From contig CM032233.1 of assembly GCA_019009955.1 (NCBI GenBank), forward strand, positions 13,254,501 through 13,318,500: a DNA stretch of 64,000 bases, in the 5' to 3' direction. The position numbers and the translations under genes were made by a program. Below, piece by piece: positions 22,011 through 33,949 of this stretch. A model generated the notes under the pieces. It was not told the DNA's origin. It worked only from the letters and a program-made list of their open reading frames with translations, and ran no database searches. This stretch comes from Riptortus pedestris (Eukaryota; Arthropoda; Insecta; Hemiptera; Alydidae). Positions within the stretch are counted from its first letter, which is position 1, and each line of letters begins with the position of its first letter.

Positions 22011-22500
22011 CTAAATTCTGTTCAGTACACTTTATCTCAATGTTGACTATTAACCAAGATATTTGCATTTTAGCAGAATTATACATGATACACGCAAGTA
22101 TGTTCTGTTGATCCCCCCACCCTTCTTTTGTTCTAGGACTCCTAAAATTTTAGTGGTTGAGATAAATATTATTCAGATTCATTGTAAGTTACAGTACTAG
22201 ATATAGTAAATAGTTTAAAATAAAATTAATATTTTATATTCTGATGTATTACAGTAATTGTTTTTCTTTCCGATAAGCATCATTAAGATCAGATAAGTTA
22301 AGGAGAACCGGAGATATTCGAAAACTATTGGCATTACTGACAAAAACCGAACGAGTTTATGGAACCAAGCTATAGAACCGATCTTACAAAATTATTGATG
22401 CTCTGCAATTGTTGTACTAAAGCCACTTCTTTTCTTCCGGCTATATACCCCCACTTCTACTCATCGGATATTTACTTAGAAATAGAAAATATATGGTGAG
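22011..22500. other. Unique AT-rich sequence
   Basis: No open frame or known element. Short fragments resemble the flanks of the inverted-repeat element (CCCCCACTTCTACTCATC-type patch at about 22448). Confidence 0.4.
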
Positions 22501-22514
22501 GTGAGGTCACCAGT

Positions 22515-23121
22515 GGGCCATCCAGCGCTTGGGAAATCTGCTTACTTTACGCAACTCCTGCGTTACGGAATTATTTAGTGGCGAAATTCATTAAATAACA
22601 TCCTAAGTCCCACCCTGGCTAGAAAAGGGTAGGAACCTGTAGATAACCCGCCCCAATTAGCCTGAGTTGCAAAAAGACGACGTTAATAAATAATAATAAT
22701 AATATCTATACAGCAGCGCTACGAGTTGGCTTGCCTGTTTGTTTCCATTTCCGCTTTCCGATGAAGAGATTATTAACTTGTACTGTACATTTACTGAGCA
22801 TTCACGGTAGTGTTACCTGTATGTATATTTATTTATTGTAAACCTTCGCATGGTAAATCTGCTTAGTTTACGCAGCCCTTGCGTGACGGACTTTTGTTTT
22901 CATTGAACTTCTACTTTGTGAGATATATGCCTATACGTTCTGTTGACCCCCCCCCCCCACCCGTCCACATTATATGAAGCTTAAATACCAAATATTGTTT
23001 TCCAGAGCCCTTTATTATACGAGATAGATGCAAATATGTTCTTGTGCCCCCCCCCTGTCTTAAATTCTTAGACTACTAAAATATGAGTGATTGAGGTAAA
23101 AATTATTCTGATTCATTATAA
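22515..23121 (+). mobile_element. Fragment of the ~1 kb inverted-repeat element plus shared flank
   Basis: Contains the inner right half (CCCACCCTGGCTAGAAAAGG, CAAAAAGACGACGTTAATAA, TTCCGCTTTCCGATGAAGAG), the right terminal repeat ending ACGCAGCCCTTGCGTGACGG, and then the flank TCTACTTTGTGAGATATATG found also at 55.95 kb and 61.2 kb. The tRNA-like arm is missing. It begins with a misplaced terminal-repeat piece (CTTTACGCAACTCCTGCG). The block runs directly into a Tc1-like element. Confidence 0.8.
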
Positions 23122-23934
23122 ATCCGGCTCCAGACTCTCAGAAATCGGCTAATAATTGCAAACGACTTAAAAAACTTGGTCGCTGGTGTTCGAAACTTAC
23201 ATGTTTCGGTATCAACAGTTACGAGACGAGTGAGGAATAGTGGACTGAGGGCACGAAGGCACATGGTTGGACCACTTCTCTCCAGAGAGCACCGAAGAGC
23301 CCGCCTTAGGTTTGCTCAGGAGCACCGAGATTGGACTGTCGATGACTGGAGACGAGTCCTGTTCACCGATGAGACCAGAGTGGCGCTAAACTCTCCTGAC
23401 GGACGCAGAAGAGTGTGGAAGGTGCCAGGTGAGCGATACAGCAAATGTTGTATAGTCGGATGGGAGCCTTATGGTGTGGGCTCCGTGATGTTCTGGGGTG
23501 GCATCTCATGGGAAGCTCGCACGGAGTTAGTTTCGATTCGTGCGGGCCCTTTGTCTGCACAAAGATACGTGGCAGACATTTTGGAGGACTATGTCATGCC
23601 ATTTATTGGTGAAAATGCATTTCTTATGCATGATAATGCAAGGCCACATGTTGCACGTATTGTTAGGGACTACCTAAACGAAATCAATATCGACACATTG
23701 CCGTGGCCAGCGAGGAGCCCTGACCTAAATTGCATAGAACATTTATGGGACAGACTAAAAAGAAGTGTTCGAGCCAAAGAACCAGCACCACTCAACCTCA
23801 GGGAGCTTGAGGCTGCCGTTTTGGAAGAGTGGGAAAGATTACCTCAGGAGGCCGTCCAGGATTTGATCAAGAGTATGCCCACACCTATGGAGGTTGTCAT
23901 TCGAGCAAGAGGTGGCGGCAACACTGGTTATTAG
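23122..23934 (+). pseudogene. Tc1-family transposase, N-terminally truncated
   Basis: About 270 codons read without a stop. This is the DDE enzyme that cuts and pastes the element. Visible are the end of the second helix-turn-helix (TLRNRLIIANDL, VSVSTVTRRVRNSGL) and the whole catalytic domain: FTDET (first Asp), MHDNARPH (second Asp), and SPDLNCIEHLWD, whose Glu lies 34 residues after the second Asp, a DD34E spacing as in Tc1. It stops at TAG 23932-23934 after GGNTGY. The missing N-terminal part (first HTH and GRPR motif) is preserved in the copy at 59.8-59.99 kb. No start codon of its own is evident. It could supply a catalytic domain but not specific DNA binding. Confidence 0.88.
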
Positions 23935-24174
23935 CGTAAGAATAGTCAATTTAATTTTTAAAAAAGTTAATATTTTGTTTTTTTCATTTTTAGGATAAAT
24001 TTTTATTTATTTTTTTTGTAATTAAAGGAATTAATTTTTTTTTCTGAAATACACTTTTTATTACTCCTATGTACTTGTATTATAAGACACAATAAGGTAT
24101 GATTCTCTGCTTCAGTAAAAACCCAGTGAAATTAATAAATTTTAGGGTGTTGCGTTTTTTTTTGACGAGAAGTG
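23122..24174 (+). mobile_element. Tc1-like transposon, 5'-truncated (copy 1)
   Basis: The 3' terminal inverted repeat (TTAGGGTGTTGCG ... GACGAGAAGTG, then TA) is present; the 5' terminal repeat and the first part of the transposase are missing, replaced by inverted-repeat-element flank. The 3' flank TTTAGTGAAATAATTGTTAG is the same as for the copies at 56.5 and 59.2 kb, so all three derive from one insertion. Confidence 0.9.
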
Positions 24175-25350
24175 TATTTAGTGAAATAATTGTTAGTTGT
24201 TTTGGGGTCTTCTTCCATAAGACTCCCTTGTAAAGAAGGCACACAGGAAGCCCTAGGGGGACTTGAGCCTCGCTCCAACAACTGATTTCCACATCAGCTC
24301 CTCCCCCCCCCCCCCTCCTTCCTAGCTACTCTCATTACACTTCAGCGCTATTATGATAAACCTTTTTCTGAGATGTATAGAAAAATAATGGATGAGTGTT
24401 AAAAACATTATTTATTGGAATTCAAAACATTCGGTATCAAATGTAATGGAATAAATGTAATAAAAGTGTAGCCCCAACCCCCGGATTTATCCTCAAATCA
24501 GGCTGCGTTATTTTTTTTTTGTATGCTCCCTTAATGTAATGGCCCCTTGTAAAAAGGCTCTCTGTCAGCACTGAAGGACTGGGCATTTCACAGATTCGCT
24601 GCAACCACCCATTTCCCCCCTCCCCATTAGGTGCTCAACTTACAGAATGCTCTGCCAGCACTAAGTGGGCCACTACCAACAACTACCTAGGCCTATTACG
24701 GCAAAAACATTTCTCAGATTTATATAAAAATTATAGTATTACTCAAAAAGAAAGAATTATTTCAATAAAAGAACATTATTATCATTCCTTGCAAACAAGG
24801 TTAAAAATGCATGTAATATTTTTTGAGAAGATTATATAAATAATAAATAAAATAAATTGATTAACATAATTTTTGAAATAACTGTTGGGAGTGAGAAAAT
24901 GTATATTTTGTAATTGGAAACATTCTCTAAGAAATATTTTATTTCTAACGGGTTCATCCTCACATCGGTAAACCTATTATTTTTTTTTTAAGCTTCTTTA
25001 ATGGACAGGCTCCCTAGTACAAAAGGCTCACTGCCAATACGGGGGGCTTGGGACCCCTCAGCCTGTCTGCAACCCCCCTCCCCACCACTCCCCCCCCAAT
25101 AGGAACTCTTCATACGAAAATATAAACTGGAATAAATGTAGTCCCTCCTCACATCATGCTGCCTTATATGTTTATTTAATTTTTTATTTTGCTATGCTGC
25201 CTTAAAGGAAATACTCCCTTGTCAATAAGGCTCGCTCCCAGCACTAGCGGGACTGGGCCCACCTCAGACTCCCAGCAAACCTCCCACTTCCCAACCCCCC
25301 CCTTACTACCTTCCTTACAGAAGTCTACCTTGTATGAAAGACCCTAAATA
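24175..25350. repeat. G-run repeat units (inverted orientation), third copy of a shared block
   Basis: The order of sequence (Tc1 flank, GTGGAAATCAG-type segment, then C-run units ending ATGAAAGACCCTAAATATT) is the same as 56760-58085 and the reverse of 59187-58085. The similarity stops at about 25350. Confidence 0.8.
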
Positions 25351-28300
25351 TTAACAGTGTTTCATTAGTAAATTAATAAAAAAAAATAATTGTAGCAAAT
25401 ATAAAAACTGGTAAGTGCTCATAAGAAAATAATATAAAAAAAAATCACTAAAAGTGAGTAACTTACCACTTTTTCAACAATTTTGTCGATTTAATGAAAG
25501 AAGGTAATTGAAATAAAGTAAACTGGCTTGATTAAACAGTCTATTAATAGTCATGAAAACAAGATATGTTGTAATACAACATCATACACATATAAAACAA
25601 GTATAAAAGTAACAAAAAAAAAATTATTATTTTCAAATTTATTTGAGATAGATTAAATAAATAAAGTATTTGTAACATAAATATGATAAAAAATAAGTAA
25701 CATTAATATATTAATAGGATTCATGAGTTTACAACAAATTAATAATAATAAAACATTACATAACATGTCACTAAATTATAATTATTAAATTAAGTGAAAT
25801 TAGGAATTTCAAAATTTAAACTAAATATCTACTAAGTAGATTACTTTGTAAAAATAAATCATGTGAGCAACACATGTTATATCACATTAGTTATTTTGTT
25901 TTTAATTAAATGTTTTTCTCTTTTTTTGTTTTATGCTCAAATTTTAGGGTGTACAAAACACTAATAAATAATAATATACTTAGAAAACTTGCAATTTTAA
26001 CTTATTTAAACAGAAAAGCACCATTTTATGGAAAACAACTATAATTATAGTAGAGTCTACAGAAACAATAATAACGACTAGAAGTTAAGTGAAAATCTTT
26101 AATAATATGTAAATATTTTTACACTCTTAATGCTCATAGTTTAACTAAAAGAAGATTGGGAAAAAGAAATACAGTGGTGTACAAATACAGAAGATGTACA
26201 TAAATCATTGTTTAGAAGAAAAATAATTTAAGTAATCATGAGAAAATTAAAGTTTAAACACAAATATATAATCACAGACATTAAAAAATATAGTTGACAT
26301 GAAACTGTCATCTCTCGGAGATAAAACAATGAAAGGTTTATAAAATAACCTTCTACTAGTCAATGCAAGAATAAAAAATATATTTATGTAAAGTATAGAA
26401 CAATAATTCCGAGTTTTTCATATATTTTTAAAGTAACGGTCTCACATATTTTAAACAAATAACTCAGATTTTTTGTCTTAAACGCTTACGATTGTGAATA
26501 AGGATTGAGCCAGCCCATTAACACGCCTATTACACAAACACACACATAACAAAGATTGTGATGAACAGTGTCATATATTTACTTAATTGTATTATTGCCC
26601 GTGTATTACAATTGTATTGTATACAATTTTTATTCAAAATTTTATATATGCTAAGTTGAATATTTATTGTAAGTATATTATTTAAATTTTGTATTTAATT
26701 AAAAAAATAAATAGTCGCTCAGAAGGAAAGTAAACTAATTGGAATTCAAAGTTGCTGGAATAACATAGTTCGTAAAATATGGGTGTGATACCAGCACAGA
26801 TGATATTAACACAGAATTCTATTTCTTACTTCTCACTTTAGGAAAACTATACATGCAATAATTCAAATTTAAGCTGAAGTGACATACTAGCTAATTTTGA
26901 AAATCTTATGAGTTAGGTTAGGTTTTATTGAATACTAAAAACAAAATAATACAGATAATTCCATTTACAGTATAATTTATAAAACAGCATTGTTGGAAAT
27001 AACTTGACTAACAAGATTGGTTATATAACATTTTTATTTTTTTTCAACACTACATATAATAATAGAGATAGGAACTTGACCGGTTAAATAACAAGTTTTG
27101 TTGCAATCCAGTAAAAATTGTGTCTGCTAGAGCATTAACAGGCATCACAGAAAATTTGCTTAAATGAGCATTTCAACCATTTACATATAAATTACTTTAA
27201 CTTTTATTTTTAATGGTGGATTTTGTAAAAATATATATAATGAACAATCATTTCTTTTTCCCAATATGTTTAATATGAATTTAATGTGCTACTTGTTCAT
27301 AAATGATATGTTTCTATCAATTAATGATATGTTAAATGAATCTTGTAAAAAGTAGATAAATAAGTGTTTATAGTACAAAACACTTGTAATTTTACTGACG
27401 TCCCTAACTAACTTGAGTTTCCTTTGTCACAATTAATTACAAAATATGCTAACTCGAATCTAAATATGCAGTCTATAAGATTTTTATATGATACGTATGA
27501 AAAATATTTTGCAAGTAAGAATATTTCTCAACCAGAACATAACAAACTCTAGCTAAGACCAGCCTATTACTGAACACCTATTCAGAACATATTTTTGAGT
27601 ATAAACAAATGAATAACATGCCCTTGACTTAAATCATAAATATGATATAATGTAAGTATTATCAAGCTGAAAATGCACACTTATACTTGTAATATTTCTT
27701 TAAAGATTTTATTATTTTACAAAAGAGATCAAATTCTCATATTTCCTAAGGATCACACTATCATTGTTTCTTTCATTTTATTTTAAAAAATAAAGTATTG
27801 TAATCTCGAAAACGCTTGTTCCTCAGATTTCAATGGAATTAACAATTTTGACTTCCCTTGGACCCACTTTGACTAGTTCAGTATGATGTCTTTATCTCTT
27901 ATAACTAAAACGATTAGCCATACTTGTTAAATTTTATATTTAGGACTGTTATATCACTTAGTTGTGCCCTTTTGGCCAAAATCGAACAAATTGGAGGCGG
28001 GGGATAAAAATTTGCAAATTCCTTCTTACCTATTAGAGATACCAAAACATTATAGTAACATGTGTTTATCATAAAAAAAATCTATGAATTTTTTACAATA
28101 ATTTTTAATCGGATGCATTGGAGCAGATACCATATATTACTTTTCTAATTAAACCATTTTAAATGGAATATATGAACAAATTTTTTTTATTTAATGTAAT
28201 AGAATTAGAAGAAAGTTAAGTGGTGCCCATGATTTTTTAAACTGTGGAATTACTAGAAAAGAGTGACGATTTTGACTTCACAACTTCTTAGTTTTGTTAA

Positions 28301-29760
28301 CCCTTAAGCTGCTCCAATATTAAAGTACATTAATCAAAAAATAAATAATGAAACAATTTTTAAAAAATGTATCACATCAGCAGGCTTAATATTGGTTGAT
28401 ATGAGCATGAAAGGAAAATATTAAAAATACTTTCTTTTTTTACAGCTAGTGGAAGCTCCAATGTAGCAATTTAGTCATTGCCTATTACCCCTTAGTATTA
28501 GCTTTTTTTCTCCTGATGATGCACCAATTGGATGAGAAACTAGTGATAATTTGAATTAACACTTGAAGGTTTTGTTTTTGTCGACTTCCTGCCATATGAT
28601 TGGTTAAAGAATAAATACATTTAATCAACATTTTCAGCTTGAAGAATCATACTAACATTATGGTGAAATTTTATATTTATACTGAAGAAAAAGGAATTCT
28701 AATTTATAAATGTTTTCAGAGAGTTACACTATTACCTTTTCTTAAAAAAATAGCATCATTCTAATTTCTTAATATAATTAAAGTTGTTATATACTTAATA
28801 AATTTTTGATTTATGGAAGACAGCATTAGCAATATATAAATAGAATTTTTTTTTTGTAAAATGTAAAAATATTTCAACATTAAAAATACGAAGTACTCTC
28901 TTAATTTATTTCGATTAAACTGAGCATAATAACCATAAATAATCTAATATAAAAATAAATAATATAGATTTAATTATTTTTCATGCTTTAATTTGTTAAT
29001 TATTTTTATTTTATATAACATTCATTCGTAACAACAACAATGTTTCCACTAAGGATTCTTACCATACAAGAAAATCTCAGTAACTTCACTCAACTAAACA
29101 TAATTGTGATAATATTCATTTGGTTATTGTAAAGATATTAGCCATAAGGTAAAACGACTCAAAATAATATTGAACAGCCTTAAACTTGCTGTGAATACAA
29201 TTTTAAATGATTACATATAGCTATGAATGTTTATTAAACAAATATAGTAGTTCAATATCATAATGATATGTAATGCAAAATAGTATAATATAGAAAAAAA
29301 TTATAAAAACTACCTGAAAAATGGTAAAGAGAGCATCTTCTCGTCTAACTAAAAACAAAAATAGTCTAATACAATTCGAACTAATGATTGTTAGGCTATA
29401 AACAAATAGGCGACATTATTATACATTACTTTAAAAAGCTGGGGGAAATATTTAAAAAATGTATACACAGGTACAACTGTTTGTTGGTTTGATGTCATTA
29501 AAAAATATAGGTTATAAATTCTCTTAATTGACTTCATTACAGTAAAAAATTAATGAACAACCTAAAACCTCAGTTAATATTTACACCTCTAAGCAATTTC
29601 AATAATACAAATTTCAATTTGAAAATATGAATTTCCCATTTACTACATTTCTTGTTGGCCAATAAACATTATAATATTGGAAGAAGATATATTAAACACA
29701 AGAAAGCCCACCAAAATTCTAGTAACATCATCTGCACCGAGATATTGATATACTTAATTC
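25351..29760. other. Long AT-rich region without recognised genes
   Basis: About 4.4 kb of AT-rich, mostly single-copy DNA with no substantial open frame on either strand. It may be intron of the minus-strand gene whose exons are at 41.5-42.9 kb. A 35 bp candidate micro-exon at 29314-29348 (minus) is described separately. Confidence 0.5.
29314..29348 (-). CDS. Candidate 35 bp micro-exon
   Basis: On the minus strand a strong pyrimidine tract and acceptor (TTTTTGTTTTTAG) precede 35 bp ending CAG before a GTAGTT donor. In the phase that follows the exon at 41562-41886 it reads RREDALFTIFQ and ends on a codon boundary. Composition is coding-like, but a 35 bp match by eye is weak evidence and no protein family is recognised. 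Confidence 0.25.
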
Positions 29761-29761
29761 T

Positions 29762-29845
29762 TTATGAATGTTCCTTCAGTTCATGATCTCTGACTAGGAC
29801 CCGCATAGTTTTGCCATTCAGCTTGCCTGTCTCCCGTACATCATT
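29762..29845 (-). pseudogene. Short coding-like frame, possible old exon or element tail
   Basis: In GC-richer sequence than its surroundings, the minus strand reads RETGKLNGKTMRVLVRDHE and ends HS then TAA at 29762-29764. No acceptor is visible just upstream; the frame is closed by TAA at 29846. The protein is not recognised. Confidence 0.25.
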
Positions 29846-30470
29846 TTAACAAGAGGATGTATATTCATGAAAATTGGCCATTTTAATTCTTCACCATTAT
29901 TAGCATGGTCCTCAAATAATAAAAAATGGGAAAGCCCCAATTGAGCACATTTAGGAGTATATATTTTTGAATTTACAAAAAGGCTAAGAGATATAGATGA
30001 TTGATGTTGGCATTAGCCTGCGAATCTCCCATCCCCCCCCCCCTGTAATATTATGTAATGCATCAAAAATACTTTGGTTTCTTTGTTTTGTCAAGTCATT
30101 AAGAACTTATGATAAAACTGCTTCTCAGTCTGTTAATAGGATTCTAGAGGGGAGCTACATATCTCATCCTTAACACAATAGCTCTACTCTTTCAGTTTTA
30201 AATTATAGTTCTATAAAATTATACTTTCCAGTTAGGTTTTTCAATAACATAAATTTGATTCAATTAGTACATTTAAATTTTTAAAAGATTGGTTGGTAAC
30301 CCAAAAAATAATGAAATAATATTATAAAAAAGAGGTTTTTATCATCATTGTATTTAATTTTTTAAATAATAAAAGAAAAATCAAACCTATGGACTAATTC
30401 ACCATTGCTCCAAATTCAAAAATCATAGAATAAGGGCTGCAGTTGATGTACTGATTGTTTTTTTACAATG

Positions 30471-30641
30471 ATTGCAAAAGTGGCGGGTAGCCAACCACAA
30501 GGGAAGAGACCAAAGATGAGATGGTTTGATAGAGTAAAGGATGTTATGGAGTTACACATAGTGGACTGGAAAGCTATCTCCCAAGATAGGCGGAGATGGA
30601 GAAGGCTGGTAATGGCAGCTAAACATCTTCGAGGACTGTAA
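30471..30641 (+). pseudogene. 5'-truncated non-LTR retroelement tail
   Basis: The 56-codon frame reads GKRPKMRWFDRVKDVM, then DWKAISQDRRRWRRLVMAA and KHLRGL before TAA. This is the extreme C-terminus of an arthropod RTE-like reverse transcriptase protein (G-x-RP-x-x-RW...W-x-x-x-A-x-DR-x-x-W-R-x-x-V). It differs from both retroelements above. Nothing upstream matches the polymerase, so it is a 5'-truncated insertion. No tail or target duplication could be fixed. Confidence 0.75.
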
Positions 30642-32436
30642 AGCCAACTGGAAAAAAATAGAGGGTTTTAAAAAACTGAAAAATAATTCCGGTAGTTACT
30701 AAAATATTTAAATAAAGAGCTTGGGACCAAAATATGACAAAAAGAGGTTATCTGAACGTTAAAATTAATCTCAGATTCAGACCAAATGGATGAATGTCTA
30801 ATAAAATAAGAGCATATTCTCACATACAGATTGAGATTCTACTATCCAAATTCCAACTAAATCAATAGAAATAGTGCACAAGCTTAAATTATATATAATG
30901 AAATGGATGTAAATACCGAAAGCTTTGTAACCCCAGCCATTCAGTTGTTAAATTGTTCGATTCTAAATTTGTAATTTTCAATGCAGAATTTAAAAGAAGT
31001 GAAATTTAGCTCCAATAGTTGGTGCAATTTTAAAATATATTGTTTGTAATAAAAAAAAAAAAAAAAAGAAAATGCGGCTAAAAGACTCAAAAAAACTGAG
31101 AGTGTAAGGAAAAGTATGATTAAATTTACCATTTCAAATAACAAGTTATGACTAGCCAAGTCACAACTAAAAGAATATTAAAACAATGGAAGGTCAAAAT
31201 ATGATAAAACAATGAAATCTCTTTCACTTATTTATTTCTCACTCTATATGTTACACTTTCCATATGATACCTCTTCTGGAGTTATACATACTATGGAAAA
31301 ATTTGACCTTAGCACCAAAGCAGTTACATCAAGGCTAACCGTTACTAAAGAATAATGTACAATTTAAAAGCCGTAACTGAAAGCAGTAACAAGCCTATCA
31401 CAAGAAACTTTCCAAGCAGTGGATTTGTTATATGGTAAAATAAATGGAATAACGCCAGGATGAAATTAAATCAATAGGTATTTCAATAACAGGACAAAAA
31501 TTACCTTCCAAAAACGTTAATTTTTATGCAATTCAAAAAAAACATTCAAAGTGCATAAAAGTCAATGCAGGGGAGAGGGTTGCCTCCAGCATTAAAACTG
31601 GTGTTCATTATCTAAGGCAACAGATAATAAAAGGCAGAATAGAGGGAGCCTGTGGGAGGGTGAAAATATCAAGAGGGTTGTAGGGCTAAGTATTAGCACC
31701 GCCTCATGTGATATCCTATCATTGACAGGAGAAGCTTACTCCTCCTTGGGGAAACCAACGTGGAGAGGACTAGTGAACCGTGAAAGGCTAAGATACCTAG
31801 AAGAAATAACTCCACATGGAGGTAGCTTGCAAAGACTCTTGGTGCAACAAGGCAGCTTATATAGGGGTCACCCCACAATAATGCATGAAACACACATGCA
31901 TTCTGGGGGCTTTTTATTTCCATCCCGCTTAATCCGGTTATGTGGAACCTGTTCGATATTGGACAGTCATAACAATAAGAAAAATGGATAAGGACTATTG
32001 AAGTAGAATAGATGGAATACACAGAGTAACCATACAAGAAAGCTGGATTGGGTCTTGGCAGATAAAGCTGTATTTAGTGAAATAAAACTTAAAATTAAGG
32101 GAAAGAAAAAAGTGGAAATTCTTTGGAATAAAAACTGGAGAAGCCTTTTTGGATTCTCGCTAGAAAGTGAGTATGATTTGATTTTAATATAGAAAATTGA
32201 ATCAAAATGTTAACAGGGCAGTAAAAAAATAACAAAAAAAAAAAAAACATAATAATGTGGAGTGGGCTAAAAAGAGGTCATATAGGACAACTGATGAACC
32301 GCCTAGGTTAGAACAGAATAGATGAATCCTTGTAGCATTTGAAATTGCTAAGGACGACTGTGAGAGAAGACAGAATGATGTCAGTTAAAGAAAAAAATGG
32401 CAACAGTAAGAGAATGTTTCTGCTGATAAAGAGTAA
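30642..32436. other. AT-rich region, no supported gene
   Basis: A-rich runs at 31050 and 32227. A GC-richer patch at 31700-31920 contains on the minus strand CCTATATAAGC, a TATA-like motif with usual promoter spacing to a GC-richer downstream region; it could be a relic promoter or solo LTR. No protein homology was seen. Confidence 0.4.
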
Positions 32437-33288
32437 TGTTCAGGCCAAGTGGTGACTGTTCAAGACAAGAAGGATTTAGATTTCATGTTGTTAAAGCAAA
32501 GTAAGATCTATAAACAGGAGGTCATGAAAACAAATAGCCTTAACCCTCTGTCGGGTGCGTGATCTCTCAGATACACAGTTTCTAGAAAAATATTTGCCAC
32601 GCCTCCTAGCATAGAGTGGTGTTGTAGTGCTTCGAGTTATGTGTTTTAGAGAACTCTTTAGATAATATTTTTATATTGTTCACAAACTGAAATTAAATAT
32701 GTATAATTAAGGCATGTGCATTTAAATAATTTCTTTTGATGTTTGTGTTTTTTAATTATATTTTAAAAATTATCGTCCACCGTTTCTTTATATTATAATA
32801 CTTGTCAATTTTAAAAATTATTTACTTCTTTCAAACAAATACTTCCTCTTTTATGGTTTCTAATCACACGCTGAACATTTTAGTGCAAAATATATATTAA
32901 AAGACTGTATTTCCGTAAAAACGGTTGAGGATGATCTGTGAGATACACGCGGCCGATGGCGGAATATTCTTGACGCGCCCGACCGAGGGTTAAGACTGAA
33001 TATCTGGTAATTGATGAAGAGGATGAGGACTGTCCAATAGTAGAAGACAATAAATCCAGATCAGCTGCCATTAAGCATCAGAAGATGCCCCATCAGAAGA
33101 GTATATATTTAACCGAACAGCCCAGACGAAGTGCCATGCATGCTCCAGGCAAACAGTCAAAGGGAATAAGGAAAAGATTATATATTTCTTCAGAAATATT
33201 CATTTTGATAAATTTAAACCAATATTTATTTTATATTACCAAAATGTTATTTATTCACATACAGGTAGTATTAGCCTTTTTGATATGA
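32437..33288 (+). pseudogene. Unidentified open frame split by a MITE
   Basis: Reading 32437-32543 and continuing at 32994 after removal of the MITE and one TTAA copy gives 133 codons with no stop, ending TGA at 33286. The part nearest the insertion is hydrophilic: VVTVQDKKDLDFMLLKQ before it, VIDEEDEDCPIVEDN and PRRSAMHAPGKQSKG after it. The last 40 codons are AT-rich and look non-coding. No start codon or family is recognised. It may be an exon or a decayed element ORF; the split by a mobile element means it is not translated as it stands. Confidence 0.3.
32544..32989. mobile_element. piggyBac-type MITE, 446 bp
   Basis: Flanked by TTAA at 32540-32543 and 32990-32993, the hallmark of piggyBac insertion. 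The ends are inverted repeats starting CCCTCTGTCGGGTGCGT and (other end) CCCTCGGTCGGGCGCGT, 15 of 17 matching. A second motif, AGATACAC, lies just inside each end. The interior is AT-rich and non-coding, so it needs a transposase made elsewhere. It is a different family from the piggyBac-like element at 46.1 kb. Confidence 0.85.
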
Positions 33289-33949
33289 CAGGATGGCCAG
33301 TATGATAGGAAATAACCCTCCCAAACAATATTCATTGTTAAGGATGGAATTGATTTTCACCTCGTTTTATATATATGACAACTAATGTTTTCAATTGTAA
33401 TTGGTATTCTACTTTTAAAATTTAGACTAATGTCCTAGAGCCCCACCCCCTCCCCAGAGAACCAGCAGCTATTTAGTAAGACACTCTCGCCTCGAGAACC
33501 TGTTAAACTGTATAGCCTAGGGATAGTTTTTCTCATTCTGATGACAGGCTGATTTCCATTCTCCAATGGGTTAAAGAACACTAACTTTGTTTACCAGTCA
33601 AACAAATCTTTGGTGCCTCATCTAAAATACTACAAACAGCTGTAAAGAGAATCCAATACTTTTAATCACTTAATAATTAATTCTTAGGAATTGATAAAGC
33701 CTATTTGTTACCAAACATTCATTTACTTAACAGTAGTTAAATAAACATTAGTAACTACAAACACACTTGAACAAAAAACACAATATTCCAAAAAAAAGTT
33801 TTATATTAGAAAAACATAGTTATATTATAAAAAATAAAGTTCTTTTCAAATATATATTATAGTACAAATAAACTAATATCACAGGTTTAATTTGGATAAA
33901 TGTTATTTATTTATAATAATATTATATAATATATTATGAATTATATGAG
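33289..33949. other. AT-rich sequence, no feature recognised
   Basis: No open frame or repeat of note; a short C-rich patch lies at 33440-33460. Confidence 0.5.

Noticed and set aside
26908..26925. TTAGG telomere-like repeat
   Set aside because: Only two copies in a row; no telomeric array.
28500..28570. Penelope-like 3' end (CTGATGATGCACCAATTGG)
   Set aside because: It resembles the style of such ends, but no match to the copies in this window and no endonuclease nearby.
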